The notes under the pieces are model-generated. The model saw only the letters and a program-made list of their open reading frames with translations. It was not told the origin of the DNA and did no database searches. Shown here one piece after another: positions 51,298-61,250 of a DNA stretch of 64,000 nucleotides (within the stretch, counting starts at the first letter, position 1; the number at the start of each line of letters is the position of its first letter). The DNA comes from Rhynchopus sp. YZ270_cl-10. Its lineage: Eukaryota > Euglenozoa > Diplonemea > Diplonemida > Diplonemidae. Location: contig OZ037834.1 in assembly GCA_964035575.1 (NCBI GenBank), positions 1,333,598-1,397,597 on the forward strand. Direction: 5' to 3'. Both the position numbers and the translations under genes were made by a program.

Positions 51298-52599
51298 TTA
51301 TTCCCGACTAGGGGGTCTTGGAGTGCGATCGGTAAAGACAACGTTGGTATGAAGTTCTCCTGCATGCAGCTCTAACCAAGAGCGTGGACGCACTGGTGTT
51401 CCTGAGGGTGGTCCGAGCGGGCAGAGGGCTTCGAGGCGCTGCTGTCTGCGTACCTTCTTTGCTTCGGCCTCTTCTGCAAGGCGGCGGTTGAAGTCGCTTT
51501 GCGCGAATCGCGTTAACTTCTTCTGTGGAGGGCCTGCAATGTGTTCTTGGGTAAGACGATAGGCAGTTTCTGAAGAACGACGGTTGTCTTCGTAATATAG
51601 GCGTTCAATGCTTTCCTTTTCCTCTGCAAGGGAAAGACGTTGGGAATCATGTGGACGACGTTGCTGTAACGCAAGACGACGCCGTCTTAACGCCTGCTTT
51701 TCTCTGTGCAAATCATGCAAACGGCCGACCATCGCTTCTTGCCTCCCTGCATCCAATTTCACCACCTTCTCCGGCATTACCAACCCCATAACCTCTGCAG
51801 GAACCCCTACCGCCTCTACTGATAACGGTGCTGCCATAGATGTTGATGACGGAGGATGTGGCGTTTTTTTGACATTTTTTTTCGTCGTTCCTCTATATCT
51901 ACTCGCAATACCAGAGTATTTATTCCCTTTTGCTCTCCCTTTATGTTTGCTTCGATCCACCTCTGCGAGAACCGAATACACTATGCGAAGCGCTGCGGTG
52001 TCTTCACTGACACATCGGCGCAAACCTCTGTCCATCTCCGCTTCTGGCAACACAACGTGACCGAGCACCGCTTCAAACACATAGGGCGAACCAATCTCCG
52101 CAGCACGCCTCAAAATTGCACACCGATGGGGCGACCCTGCTACCAACAGACTGTCGCACCGCTCCTTACTAAAATACGACGCCAACGGAATGGTTCCTGC
52201 TAGCTGCTCTATATAAGCATATCCCAACACCGCCTCATGCCGATACCCTACATTGGCTTCAACCTGCGCCGCAGTCACCACCTTTGTATCGTGCCTCACA
52301 ATCGAATGCAGTATATGCAGCTCCACCACAAGCCCCTCCCTCCCCACCTCTGATGCAAACAGCCCCGCGATGTCTGGGAGGCGGTGGTAACCGTGCATCG
52401 AGGGGGTCGCCAAGGAGGTTGCCACATGGTCACATACCGTTCGAGACCAAAGCAGGCCAAGTGGAGTGACATCCCCGGCAGCAGTCTCTATGGTACGTCT
52501 CTGCATTCTGCTCCGTTGTCTCCCAAGATGGCCGCGTATAACACATTGTATCGTCCGAGAGGCTACCCAACGTTCAGCCACCTCCTCCTCATCCTCCAT
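51298..52599 (-). CDS. IQ-motif protein with basic coiled C-terminal half
   Basis: 433 residues. An IQ motif at about 15-36 (SRTIQCVIRGHLGRQRSRMQ) matches IQxxxRGxxxR, a calmodulin-binding helix. Residues 40-215 are helical and read like short repeats around H-x-x-V or A-x-L-G (for example HEAVLGYAYIEQLA and VFEAVLGHVVLPEAEM); no family recognised. Residues about 225-255 are Lys/Arg-rich and may be disordered. Residues 295-390 are strongly charged and likely coiled (REKQALRRRRLALQQRR). The tail is Pro-rich. IQ proteins of this sort are common in cytoskeleton and flagella, but that is only a possibility here. The start is supported by a C/T tract upstream. Confidence 0.8.
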   Translation of the reverse strand: MEDEEEVAERWVASRTIQCVIRGHLGRQRSRMQRRTIETAAGDVTPLGLLWSRTVCDHVATSLATPSMHGYHRLPDIAGLFASEVGREGLVVELHILHSIVRHDTKVVTAAQVEANVGYRHEAVLGYAYIEQLAGTIPLASYFSKERCDSLLVAGSPHRCAILRRAAEIGSPYVFEAVLGHVVLPEAEMDRGLRRCVSEDTAALRIVYSVLAEVDRSKHKGRAKGNKYSGIASRYRGTTKKNVKKTPHPPSSTSMAAPLSVEAVGVPAEVMGLVMPEKVVKLDAGRQEAMVGRLHDLHREKQALRRRRLALQQRRPHDSQRLSLAEEKESIERLYYEDNRRSSETAYRLTQEHIAGPPQKKLTRFAQSDFNRRLAEEAEAKKVRRQQRLEALCPLGPPSGTPVRPRSWLELHAGELHTNVVFTDRTPRPPSRE

Positions 52600-52602
52600 G
52601 GT

Positions 52603-52700
52603 CGATCAACAGAAAGGGACGGGAGGGGGAAGAGAAGCAAAGCAAATGGGGAAAGGGGAAAGGGAAAGGAAGAAATGTGTAATATGAAGAGAAAAAAAAA
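52603..52700 (-). promoter_or_regulatory. C/T tract ahead of the IQ gene
   Basis: The minus strand reads CTTCCTTTCCCTTTCCCC, TTTGCTTTGCTTCTCTTCC, then CCCTCCCGTCCC shortly before the ATG. Same pattern as at 40866 and 44530. Confidence 0.45.
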
Positions 52701-52960
52701 CCCCCTCCCTAAGTGATTGGAGAGGGAGGGGGAGAAGGAGAGAGCGGAGATGATAATTGAAAAGAAATGGGGAGGAAACAAAAAATGATTTGTCATCTAG
52801 AAATATATAATTTTTGCGAAAAGGGGGGCTAGAATATGAGAAGGGAACCAAACACCAACAAAAGCAAAGCAGCATCAGCCACTACTGTGGACACACAGAA
52901 CTACTACATACCACCCTCTCCTATACCCTCACACTCAAAAACTAAATTGTACTAATTGAT

Positions 52961-53028
52961 TGGTGTGGCCGACGACCCCAAAATAGCACATTGTAGCACA
53001 AAATAGCACCCCCTTTCAGCCCACACCA
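52961..53028. repeat. GTGTGGC MITE, copy 3
   Basis: TGGTGTGGCCGACGACCCCA at the left and CAGCCCACACCA at the right are inverted ends. The inside is AATAGCACA repeated. Confidence 0.7.
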
Positions 53029-53032
53029 GTTA

Positions 53033-53105
53033 TGGCACTCCGAAAGGGGTCGACATTGAGAGGTCACTGACAAGGTCGTTTGACCTTGATTCCCGAAAAG
53101 CACCA
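53033..53105. repeat. TGGTGCTCC family copy
   Basis: TGGCACTCCGAAAGGGGTCG at the left, CCCGAAAAGCACCA at the right, with GAGAGGTCACTGACAAGGTC inside. Confidence 0.6.
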
Positions 53106-53812
53106 TGTATGCATGCTACGATTCCCTCGGTACTGCTGTCCTATACACGGCGGGGTCCACACACCCGAGGGTCCGTAAATTTTACGGACCCTCTTTACGG
53201 ACCCTCAAGTGCGGACCCGGGTCCGTAATTACGGACCCTAGGGTCCGTAATTACGTACCCTAGGGTCCGTAATTACGGACCCTAGGGTACGTAATTACGT
53301 GGTCTAAGGTGGGAAATCACTGTTTGGATGTGTGACTGCTGGTCGAAAAGCCCTGGGAGCAAACCGAGTGGTACACAGGTACCACATGATAGACCATGAT
53401 CATGTGGGCCTATCCCAAGTTACATACCGAAAAAAGTCGTGAGCTCGGTTAGTTGTCAAAGACGTCTTCCACCATGCACTGAGGAGATAATGATCCAACA
53501 ATTTACAAGAAAGATTACTTAACCTACTGCTGGAAATTGCCAGGTCGTAGTAACACACAAAGTGTGCCTCCGTTCGGGAAGACCGGATATTCTAGAGACC
53601 AAAAAGGCCTCAAGAATATCTTCCGGTAGTCAAGGTATAACCGAGTGAACGGCCCAAGACCCCCGTGGAGAAGTTAAATGTTGTAATGCTATCAAGTAGA
53701 AACTGCGAACACTGTCTTACCCTCCTCAATACATGGTGGAATATTTCTTTGACAACAAACCGAGCTCAAGAGTTTTTAAACTTCCCTGAGGGAATGCGAG
53801 ACGCAAAATTTA

Positions 53813-54547
53813 CCACCAGACCCTGTCTTCGTGCACCTTCGGTGCAACGCTGCAGACAGGCCAAACTGCGTTGGACTCAGAGGAATGCCTGCTGTGCAGT
53901 GTATCAATGAGAACCAAGTCCCAGCAACAAGGGGCGCCTTTTGGCGGGCGTTGTTGAGGGTGTTTGGGGTGCAAAGTTTTCCACAATTTTGATGCGCGGG
54001 TACAGAAGTGTTGTCTTGTTCTTTCATCTTTAGGAATGTAAATGTCAATCGCGTTTAACTACCACTAGGGCTTGTTCAGTGAACCCACAAGGGGTCGAAG
54101 GGGGTTGGTTATCCCATAGCTATCAAAGGTTGTGTCGACCAGGCTAATCCACTATGTTACGCTGTACGTTGTTAAATCCGAAGAAATAACACTTTAGCAG
54201 CCGCAGGAAGTTTGTTAAAAAGAGTGCCTCACGCTACACAAACCACCACCCGCGATTGACTTAGATGTTATAACAAAGAGAATTCAGAACAAAACAACAC
54301 CCTGCCCCATACACACTAAATTGTCATGCTTCAAGAGCATGCCTGGGCCAAAATTACTGTTGACCAAAAAGGCAACAAGACCACCCACAAGGAGTGTGAA
54401 TTGTGCACTGGTTTTCTGGGGGAACGCAATATTTTCTTGTGTCTAGTCCTCCGCAAGCAGAGGACAGACTTTCCGGAAGGTTTCCAAAGTCGAATTTCTT
54501 GCACTAGCTATGCTCCCTTGGTTAATGGCTATAGCAGTGACTGACTA
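53813..54547. repeat. Interior block shared with element 1
   Basis: Matches 33139-33970 in several parts, for example CAGGCCAAAC with GCGTTGG, TGCGGGTACAGA, and TGCTTCAAGAGCATGCC to GACAGACTTTCCGG. Small gaps differ. No protein or RNA family recognised. Confidence 0.65.
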
Positions 54548-55262
54548 AGTGTACCCACCCCCCTCCACCCAGATCTTCGTCCGCAAACTCAGAATAGATT
54601 GATGCGGGTAGATTTTGAGTTGTTGAATGTCGGACCGCGGTGAAGCTTCTCATCGCAATCGCGGGTGCAGTTCAGACTTCACGATCCTGTATAAGTGTAA
54701 ATGTGGGGTGTGATTAAGTTATGGTATACAAACGTAGTAGTCGGGAAAGGTGAGGTTAATAAAAAAGGCTATTTATTGCCGTGAAATAAGATAGATTTTT
54801 TCCACGCTACAGGTCGAGAGAGTGACCTGCTGCACAAATGGTTCGAGTGAAGCGAGGTGAATTATGTGAAGCAGGTAACGAGCGCCTGTGGAACCAAATA
54901 GAAACGTAACACTCATCACACGATAAAACCCATGGGAGAGGTTGTGGTGAAACGCACACACCTCGACCTGAGGAGTGGCTCTGCAGCGCGGTTCGTCCCC
55001 AGAACCGCAAGTGTGTTCAAAATGCTTTGTTTCTATTTCCTCCTTCATGTCATGAGGTGACACAAAATGATTGGTGCGTAAAAAAATAGCTATTTAATAG
55101 TGTGAACATTACGCGTTTATTTCGAGTTGAAAACACGAACAAGTTGAAATATGCGGCATTTTTTTGTTCAATCTTCACTAGTAACTGAAAGTTAAACATA
55201 ATTACATACCTTGTCTTCCCCGTAACCTGCGCCTTCGCTGCTTTTAAGGTGCTTTCTCTGGG

Positions 55263-55684
55263 TGCCCAGTACCCAGTACCCAGTACCCAGTACCCAGTAC
55301 CCAGTACCCAGTACCCAGTACCCAGTACCCAGTACCCAGTACCCAGTACCCAGTACCCAGTACCCAGTACCCAGTACCCAGTACCCAGTACCCAGTACCC
55401 AGTACCCAGTACCCAGTACCCAGTACCCAGTACCCAGTACCCAGTACCCAGTACCCAGTACCCAGTACCCAGTACCCAGTACCCAGTACCCAGTACCCAG
55501 TACCCAGTACCCAGTACCCAGTACCCAGTACCCAGTACCCAGTACCCAGTACCCAGTACCCAGTACCCAGTACCCAGTACCCAGTACCCAGTACCCAGTA
55601 CCCAGTACCCAGTACCCAGTACCCAGTACCCAGTACCCAGTACCCAGTACCCAGTACCCAGTACCCAGTACCCAGTACCCAGTC
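55263..55684. repeat. 7-bp minisatellite CCCAGTA, about 60 copies
   Basis: Nearly perfect over about 420 bp, followed by a few GGTACACA-type units. On the other strand it reads TACTGGG. Long frames through it on both strands are artefacts. Confidence 0.97.
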
Positions 55685-55809
55685 ACAGGTACACAGATAC
55701 ACAGGTACACAGGTAAAACCCGTTAAAATTGTGTGTGAAAGTTAAAAATAGCTATATTTGCATTTCATTGAGGACACATAGGCCCACCAAGGGCAATTTT
55801 GTGATGTCA

Positions 55810-56003
55810 AAAAAAATTTTTTTTCGGCCCAAAAATTGACTTGTTTTCGGTAAAACCCACTAAAAATTGTGGTACTCTAAACTGCGTTTTAGACCCCCAC
55901 AGATGCTCAAAAGTGCCAAATTTTGCTTTTAATGGCCTCAAATCGTCGAAATTAGCCCTAAACGGGGGCAAAAAAAAATTTTCGAGAGTCCCTTTCCCTG
56001 GGA
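55810..56003. repeat. AGACCCCCACAGATGCTCAA block
   Basis: A roughly 190-bp block with copies at 35035-35220 (both copies end GAGAGTCCCTTTCCCTGGGA) and a part at 34640-34760. Conserved core GTTTTAGACCCCCACAGATG then AAGTGCCAAATTTTGC. It lies just inside the right subterminal array of both CACGG elements, so it is part of their 3' structure. Confidence 0.75.
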
Positions 56004-56173
56004 GGCTCCGTAATTACGTACCCTAGGGTCCGTAATTACGGACCCTAGGGTACGTAATTACGGACCCTAGGGTACGTAATAACGTACCCTAGGGTACGTA
56101 ATGACACTCCGTAAAGAGGGAGTGTCCTAACATGCCGTTTTACGGACCCTCGGGGTGTGCGGACCCCGCCGTG

Positions 56174-56485
56174 TAGAGAAAGCTCGATGGGGACCCCCTC
56201 CTCACAACAGAGACACCAACAGCACAACCCCACACAAACATAAGGGCCACATCCTGCGCAAAGAATTGCCCTCACTAGGCAACCCCACACACACACACCG
56301 CTCCTGTCGTCATACCGCCATAAACACAGGCTTGGCAATACCTGATAGTAGGCAGGGGGGGCGTAGTTTGTGGCTAAACTTTGCGCGGCCTTGATTTGAG
56401 CACGAATTGTTCTCTCCTCCTACTGAGCGGCTTTGATTAGCACGAATTACCTTCGGGAAACTGATATATCAACCAACACCGCTCC
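56174..56485. other. Short spacer
   Basis: Between element 2 and the PPR-like gene. No module seen. Confidence 0.5.
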
Positions 56486-57637
56486 TCAAAACGTACTAAA
56501 TGCATGCCCACCACGCCGTCTGCTCCGCCCCTGAGAGGGTGGCGGTGGGATGCGCACTGCAGCCCCCTCTGCAGCCCCCTCCTCCTTTTTCCCTTCATTT
56601 TGATTTCCCTCTCCACCCCCATTTTGATAGTCCACGATACGCAGTGCTGCTGGGAGGGCGTCTTGGTGGATGGAGGGGTTGTTCGCCATGGTGTAATACC
56701 GTGAGAGTGCAGGAGAGGTGGGGAGGGCAAGCGCCTCACGGGAGATATCCCATAGACGCTTTGCTTGGTCACGTTGCCCTGCGAGGAAGTGGATGTGCAT
56801 AAGAATTTCGATGCGGACTATGTCGGTGTCGTTTTCGTGCATCGCTGCCTCCTCTGCTCGGGTGGTGAGTACAGATACCTCCTTGGGGGAGCTTTGTCCA
56901 CGACGTAAATGCAGGACAAAAGTGTGCAATAAGCAAATGGTAATCTTCGGTGTCGCCAACCCATCCAATTTCAATTGAGACCACACCGTCCACCCTGCCC
57001 CCGGCGCCTCAAAATCACACAACCTCTGCAAAACTGCCACCCAAAAGATGTCATCGGTTCTCAAGCGAAATTCTTTGCTGAAGGTCACACAATACAACAC
57101 TTCCGCGCTGTTGTTACACAACTCCAAACACTTTGTCAAAATATCCGCTGGATGTGATTTCACCTCGGACAGCTCCAAATATTTTTTTAACACCTTCTCT
57201 GCCTCCTCTACTCCCTTTCTTCCGTGAAGCAAGGCAACAATCGTTGTATCTGCGACAGAAATTTTATCTCTCTGCATTGCCCCAAGAAGGCTTTCCGCAA
57301 AGCTATGCCCTCCGCAGGAACCATGGTGTTTGATAAGCAGCTCATATGTAACACGGTTCGGATTTATATCGGATCGGCGCATTTCTGAAAAGAATTGACC
57401 CGAGATATGCGCAGCCTCTGTCGGAGTAGACGCCCCCTCCGCAAGAAGCCACTTCAACCCAGCGTTTAAAAGCAATACCGCCTGGTGTGGGGTGCCCATG
57501 GGGTTTGTCTTGGCACCCTTTATCTTACCAACTGCATCTAAAAGACATCCATCTAGCCGAGGTGGTACTACTGTCACTCCTAATACCTTCACTGCACCAT
57601 TCACAATACGGCTTCTCAGAGCGCTTAAGGGTGACAT
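56486..57637 (-). CDS. PPR-like protein, probably organellar
   Basis: 383 residues from the ATG at 57637. Residues 1-30 are basic and hydrophobic (MSPLSALRSRIVNGAVKVLG), fitting an import presequence. Residues about 40-330 are helical pairs with PPR character: FFSEMRRSDINPNRVTYELL has the loop and start typical of one PPR and the next, and ISVADTTIVALLHGRKGVEE resembles another. Later repeats are degenerate. The last 45 residues are low-complexity, Glu/Gly then Arg/Gly-rich. Likely an organellar RNA-binding protein; the target is unknown. The third PPR-type gene in 64 kb, dispersed rather than clustered. Confidence 0.75.
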   Translation of the reverse strand: MSPLSALRSRIVNGAVKVLGVTVVPPRLDGCLLDAVGKIKGAKTNPMGTPHQAVLLLNAGLKWLLAEGASTPTEAAHISGQFFSEMRRSDINPNRVTYELLIKHHGSCGGHSFAESLLGAMQRDKISVADTTIVALLHGRKGVEEAEKVLKKYLELSEVKSHPADILTKCLELCNNSAEVLYCVTFSKEFRLRTDDIFWVAVLQRLCDFEAPGAGWTVWSQLKLDGLATPKITICLLHTFVLHLRRGQSSPKEVSVLTTRAEEAAMHENDTDIVRIEILMHIHFLAGQRDQAKRLWDISREALALPTSPALSRYYTMANNPSIHQDALPAALRIVDYQNGGGEGNQNEGKKEEGAAEGAAVRIPPPPSQGRSRRRGGHAFSTF

Positions 57638-58028
57638 ATATCCCCCTTTTTTTGTATATTCACAAAACGTCTAAAAAGACTGTGTAAAATCTCAAGGGTA
57701 AGCTGACTCTAATAAAATACCAGGGTTTTTTTTAAACCCTCTGTACATTTGTTAAAATGTGTGTATGGAGATGGGGTAATTCTGTGGTGGGTTGCAGAAG
57801 GAGAGAGAGAGGGAGAGGTGCCCCTTTAGTCAGTGTATAATATTATTGGCAAATCGTATAGCCGCACGTTGCTTCTTTTGCTTTTGAGATTCAGTGCTTC
57901 CCCGGCTGTCAGTTTCAGCATGGTGTACGATTTCTCAGAGAAGTGATAATGTTTTGAAGAGAGAGCAAAGTTCCTAAGGGTAAGCTGACTCTAGTAAAAC
58001 ACCAGGAATTTTTTTTTAATCCCTCTGT

Positions 58029-58152
58029 TGGTGCTCCGGGAGGGGTCGATATTGACAGCTCGCTGACACAGGGACTCTATACACACACCCCCTGATATTG
58101 ACAGGTCGTGACACGTTGCTGACAGGTCGTTGACCGACTTCCGAAAGCACCA
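58029..58152. repeat. TGGTGCTCC family copy
   Basis: TGGTGCTCCGGGAGGGGTCG at the left, CTTCCGAAAGCACCA at the right, with several TTGACAGGTCGTTGAC units inside. The ends are imperfect inverted repeats. Confidence 0.65.
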
Positions 58153-59539
58153 TCTGTGTATTTGTTAAAAATATATGGAGGGGAGAAGGGAGTGAAGTTG
58201 AAAAAAATGGAGGGAGGGGGGAAATGACCTTTTTATTTTTGGATCTTTTTGCGGTAAAAACCCCAAAAAAAAAAGACGTCGCTGTTGAGCATGTTACAAA
58301 AAAGAAATAGAGGGAAAAAAAAAAACCAGATCACAAAAATAATTAACAGAGTTTGAATCGGATCTCTCCCCCAAGCAAAAAAAAAAGGGGGGATATTATT
58401 TTATTTTTGCAACGTAGTGAAAAGAAAGAAAAGGATGGGGGGGGTGGAACAGAATAGAAAAAAAAAAGGTGTCGGTGTGGGGTTCTGGTCTAGAAAAACC
58501 AGTATTTTCAAGAATAAAAAAATACAAAAAAAAAGGGGGCAAAAAAGGAAAGCTTGCAAAACAACTAAATGCACTACATACAGCACTTCTCCATCAAGTC
58601 TGCAAGAAAACCTCCCCACTCACGAGCGAGTGAGGTGGTTTGAATGGGTTTTTATGAATTTTTTTGATATGTTTGCTTTGTGCTCTTGTTTGCTTTTTTT
58701 TTTGTTTTGCTTTGCGAGAAAATAAAACCTTGTGCGGCCAAGGTCCGGAGACCCTCCTCAGTCATCAGAGAGGAAAAGGCTTATGCAAAAGAAAAGAGTG
58801 GGGAAAAGAAAGAAAAAGAGAAGTAGGGTAGAATATGTTGCTTTTTTTGGTGATTTGCCGCTCGCCTCACCTCGGGCGAGAGCGAGAGGGAGGTGGTGGG
58901 CGGCTCTTGAGTGTTCTTACGCCCCCCCAACCTTCACGGCCGCTGTGGATAAAACAGGGTAATGTCCACCTCTTCAATTAGTCTAAGACTATTCTAGACA
59001 AGAAAAAGAAAAAAACGCTAGAAAAAAACACTGCAAGAAGTAGTTGGGGTTGCTACACCCACACCCATGCAGATAGCAGCAATTTAAAAAAAAAAAGGGG
59101 GACCAATCTGACTTCAGGATATGACAAGTGAATAGAAAACAGAAAAAGAAATTAAGTCTTTTTCCGTTTATCGCTCTGCAAATTTGTTGTGTTTTTTTTC
59201 ACTGTATGAGTTGTGTGAGTGGTGGCGAAACAAATACTGGATGAAAAAAAAAAAAAAAAAACAATTTTTGCAGGCACGTACCTTCCATCGATTCTATTTC
59301 CTCTTGGCAATGCTTGGTATATTTAAAAAAGAAGTTGAAAGTGTAAAAATCCTCAAAGAAAAGTCAAGAGTTGAACCAAAATGCTCGCTTATTGGTCACC
59401 TTTAAAAAAAGAAGCTGAAAACATGCAAATGCCTCACAGGGGTTATCGAACTAAAAGAAATTGGTGTCTCAAAGGACATTTTCGTACTGTTTAAACCGTT
59501 GTTCCCAAAATAGAACCTTGACTTCAGGACTTCAGGATA

Positions 59540-59640
59540 ATCCACCTGATTTTTACCCCGCGTATAGGCGCGTAAAGGCGTGCATGGACGGTCCGTATAT
59601 GCCTGTACGCGCCTATACGCGGGGTAAAAATCAGGTGGAT
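59540..59640. repeat. 101-bp perfect palindromic element with GATA duplication
   Basis: Two 35-bp arms (59540-59574, 59606-59640; first bases ATCCACCTGATTTTTACC) are perfect inverted copies. GATA stands directly on each side, a likely 4-bp target duplication. The perfect arms suggest recent insertion or active hairpin maintenance. Confidence 0.8.
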
Positions 59641-60249
59641 GATAAACAAATAAGAAAAAAAATGGAAAAAGGGGGTTTCCGTTTGTCGCTACGCAAGCTG
59701 TTGTGTTGTTGTTTTTTTTTCTCCCACTGAAACATGGTGGTTGGTTGTAAAGTGTGACAAAAGGTTTGTTTAAACAAAGCTAGCGGGCACGCACCGTCAG
59801 TCGTTTCTATTTTCCTATTGCTAAGAAGTTGGCGCAAAAAATTAATGCACAAGCTGCAAAATGGAATTCCCCCCTCCCCCCAACACGAACTGTGATAAAA
59901 AACCAGCTGCGTTACAAAAAAAAGTTGACTTGAAATACAAAGCCCTCTCGTGAACAGTGTACCTTGGGGGGGGTGGACACCCCCCAACCATGCAGTCCTA
60001 CATCCATTTTCGTGGTTTACATCTGAAAAATCTGAAAAAAAACACTCACCAATTTGTTCTAGAGGTTAAGTGGCGGCTATAGTGTCTGGTTTTTTTTGTT
60101 TATTCTCTTTGCAAACTTGGTGTTAGTGGTTGACACCTGAGGATGAACTCCGCTATCGATATCAAGATAAAGAGTAAACAATCTTTCGTGAAAGAAGAAG
60201 GGGGGGGGGTTTTTTTTTTGACGGGGGGGGGGGGGGGGTCATTGGCGCA

Positions 60250-60540
60250 TTTGCTGGCAGGCTGGGTCTTGAGGGGAGAGGTGTGTGTGTGTGTCGAACC
60301 TTGGCAGTCCAGCCACACAACGGGAGGGGTGGTGCTCAAATGAGGGAGGGAAAGATTGAGGTGTTGAGAGGTGTCGGTTGGGATGATGGAAGAGAGACGG
60401 TCTTTTTGATTTGGCATAGTAGCCTGGAGGGAAAAGAGCTGCTGGTCCCTCTCAAAGGATACAGCATGCTCGGCTACCGTGGACTGCAGGGTGCCCACTG
60501 TGTCCACCGGGCAAGACGGGTTTTTGATGTCATTACTATA
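60250..60540 (-). CDS. Possible coding exon (weak)
   Basis: A less AT-rich patch with a minus-strand open frame reading STVAEHAVSFERDQQLFSLQ and onward. Acceptor-like sites (TTGTTGCAG at about 60566, ATTATAG at about 60535) and a module C copy lie just upstream, as in the proven-looking intron at 49.7 kb. No family, no donor site I trust, and no partner exon found. Could equally be noise. Confidence 0.2.
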
Positions 60541-61079
60541 ATGGTGGGATTTTTTTTGTCAAATAAAAACTGCAACAAAATAGAAAAAAGTTTAGTCAGA
60601 TGGAGCCAAGCCTCTCATGCTTGAACGCCTTTTATCAAAGTGTTATTCATGCAGGCACCTCCCCCGCTGACCCACGATGCCAGCTGGATGAAAGGCACAA
60701 TCTCATATCAACAAACATTCATTTTTTATGTCTATCACTCAAGTGATTGACGTAAATGCTTCAAAAAAAAAAAAAATTGCTCAAAATGTATGGTATGGTG
60801 AGGGAGACGGAATCGCACAAAAAAAACTACCTGAATTCTTCTTGAAATTTGGTGGAATTTTAGTGGAGTTTGGCGGTTAAAAGTGGTTTTTAAGACCACG
60901 AAGCACTACCAAAACCCCGCCAAAATTCAGGTAAAATCAGGTGGAAAAAAAGGCAAAAAAAATTCGCACGAATTCGCACTTTAAAAAATGGGCAACTCTG
61001 TCCAGTGTAACTGTCAAAAGGCAATACGTTGGTTTCACTGTCTCCCCATCTGTTTTTGTTGTGCCGACAATCACCTAAA

Positions 61080-61250
61080 ATGGTGCTATCGGGGGGGCGG
61101 CGTATTTACAAAGTTTCGCAAAATTTCAATCAAATTCACAACTTTTCACAACGGTGTGGGTACATAGTTGTGAAAAGTTGTGCATAGGATTGAAATTTTG
61201 TGACTTTTTGTGAAACTTTGCAAAACGCCGCCCCCCCCGGATAGCACCAT
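61080..61250. repeat. 171-bp TIR element (ATGGTGCTATC ends)
   Basis: Ends ATGGTGCTATCGGGGGGGC and CCCCCGGATAGCACCAT. Arms continue with GCGGCG/CGCCGC, CAAAATTTCAATC/GATTGAAATTTTG and ACAACTTTTCACAAC/GTTGTGAAAAGTTGT. Flanked by AAA on both sides. Almost the whole element is one hairpin. Confidence 0.75.

Larger units (their letters stand above)
52701..53145. other. Spacer with two MITEs
   Basis: Contains a GTGTGGC MITE (52961-53028) and a TGGTGCTCC element (53033-53105) almost touching each other, then element 2. Otherwise nothing seen. Confidence 0.55.
53146..56173. mobile_element. CACGG-ended element 2
   Basis: Perfect inverted ends CACGGCGGGGTCC and GGACCCCGCCGTG with TA on both sides (possible 2-bp target duplication). 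Subterminal arrays of GGGTCCGTAATTACGGACCC palindromes lie at 53171-53300 and 56008-56140. The interior has blocks shared with element 1, a 7-bp minisatellite and a stretch (54927-55075) shared with 37141. Open frames inside (53665-53910, 54326-54544) are short and unassigned. 3028 bp; non-autonomous. Shares the CACGGYGG start, 2-bp duplication and array-rich ends with element 1, so they form one family. Confidence 0.75.

Noticed and set aside
53470-53700. Group I intron or rRNA fragment in element 2
   Set aside because: I looked for the conserved core strings of group I introns and for rRNA motifs and saw none.
55249-55726. Open frames of about 150-170 codons on both strands
   Set aside because: They only exist because a 7-bp repeat has no stop in several frames; pure repeat translation.
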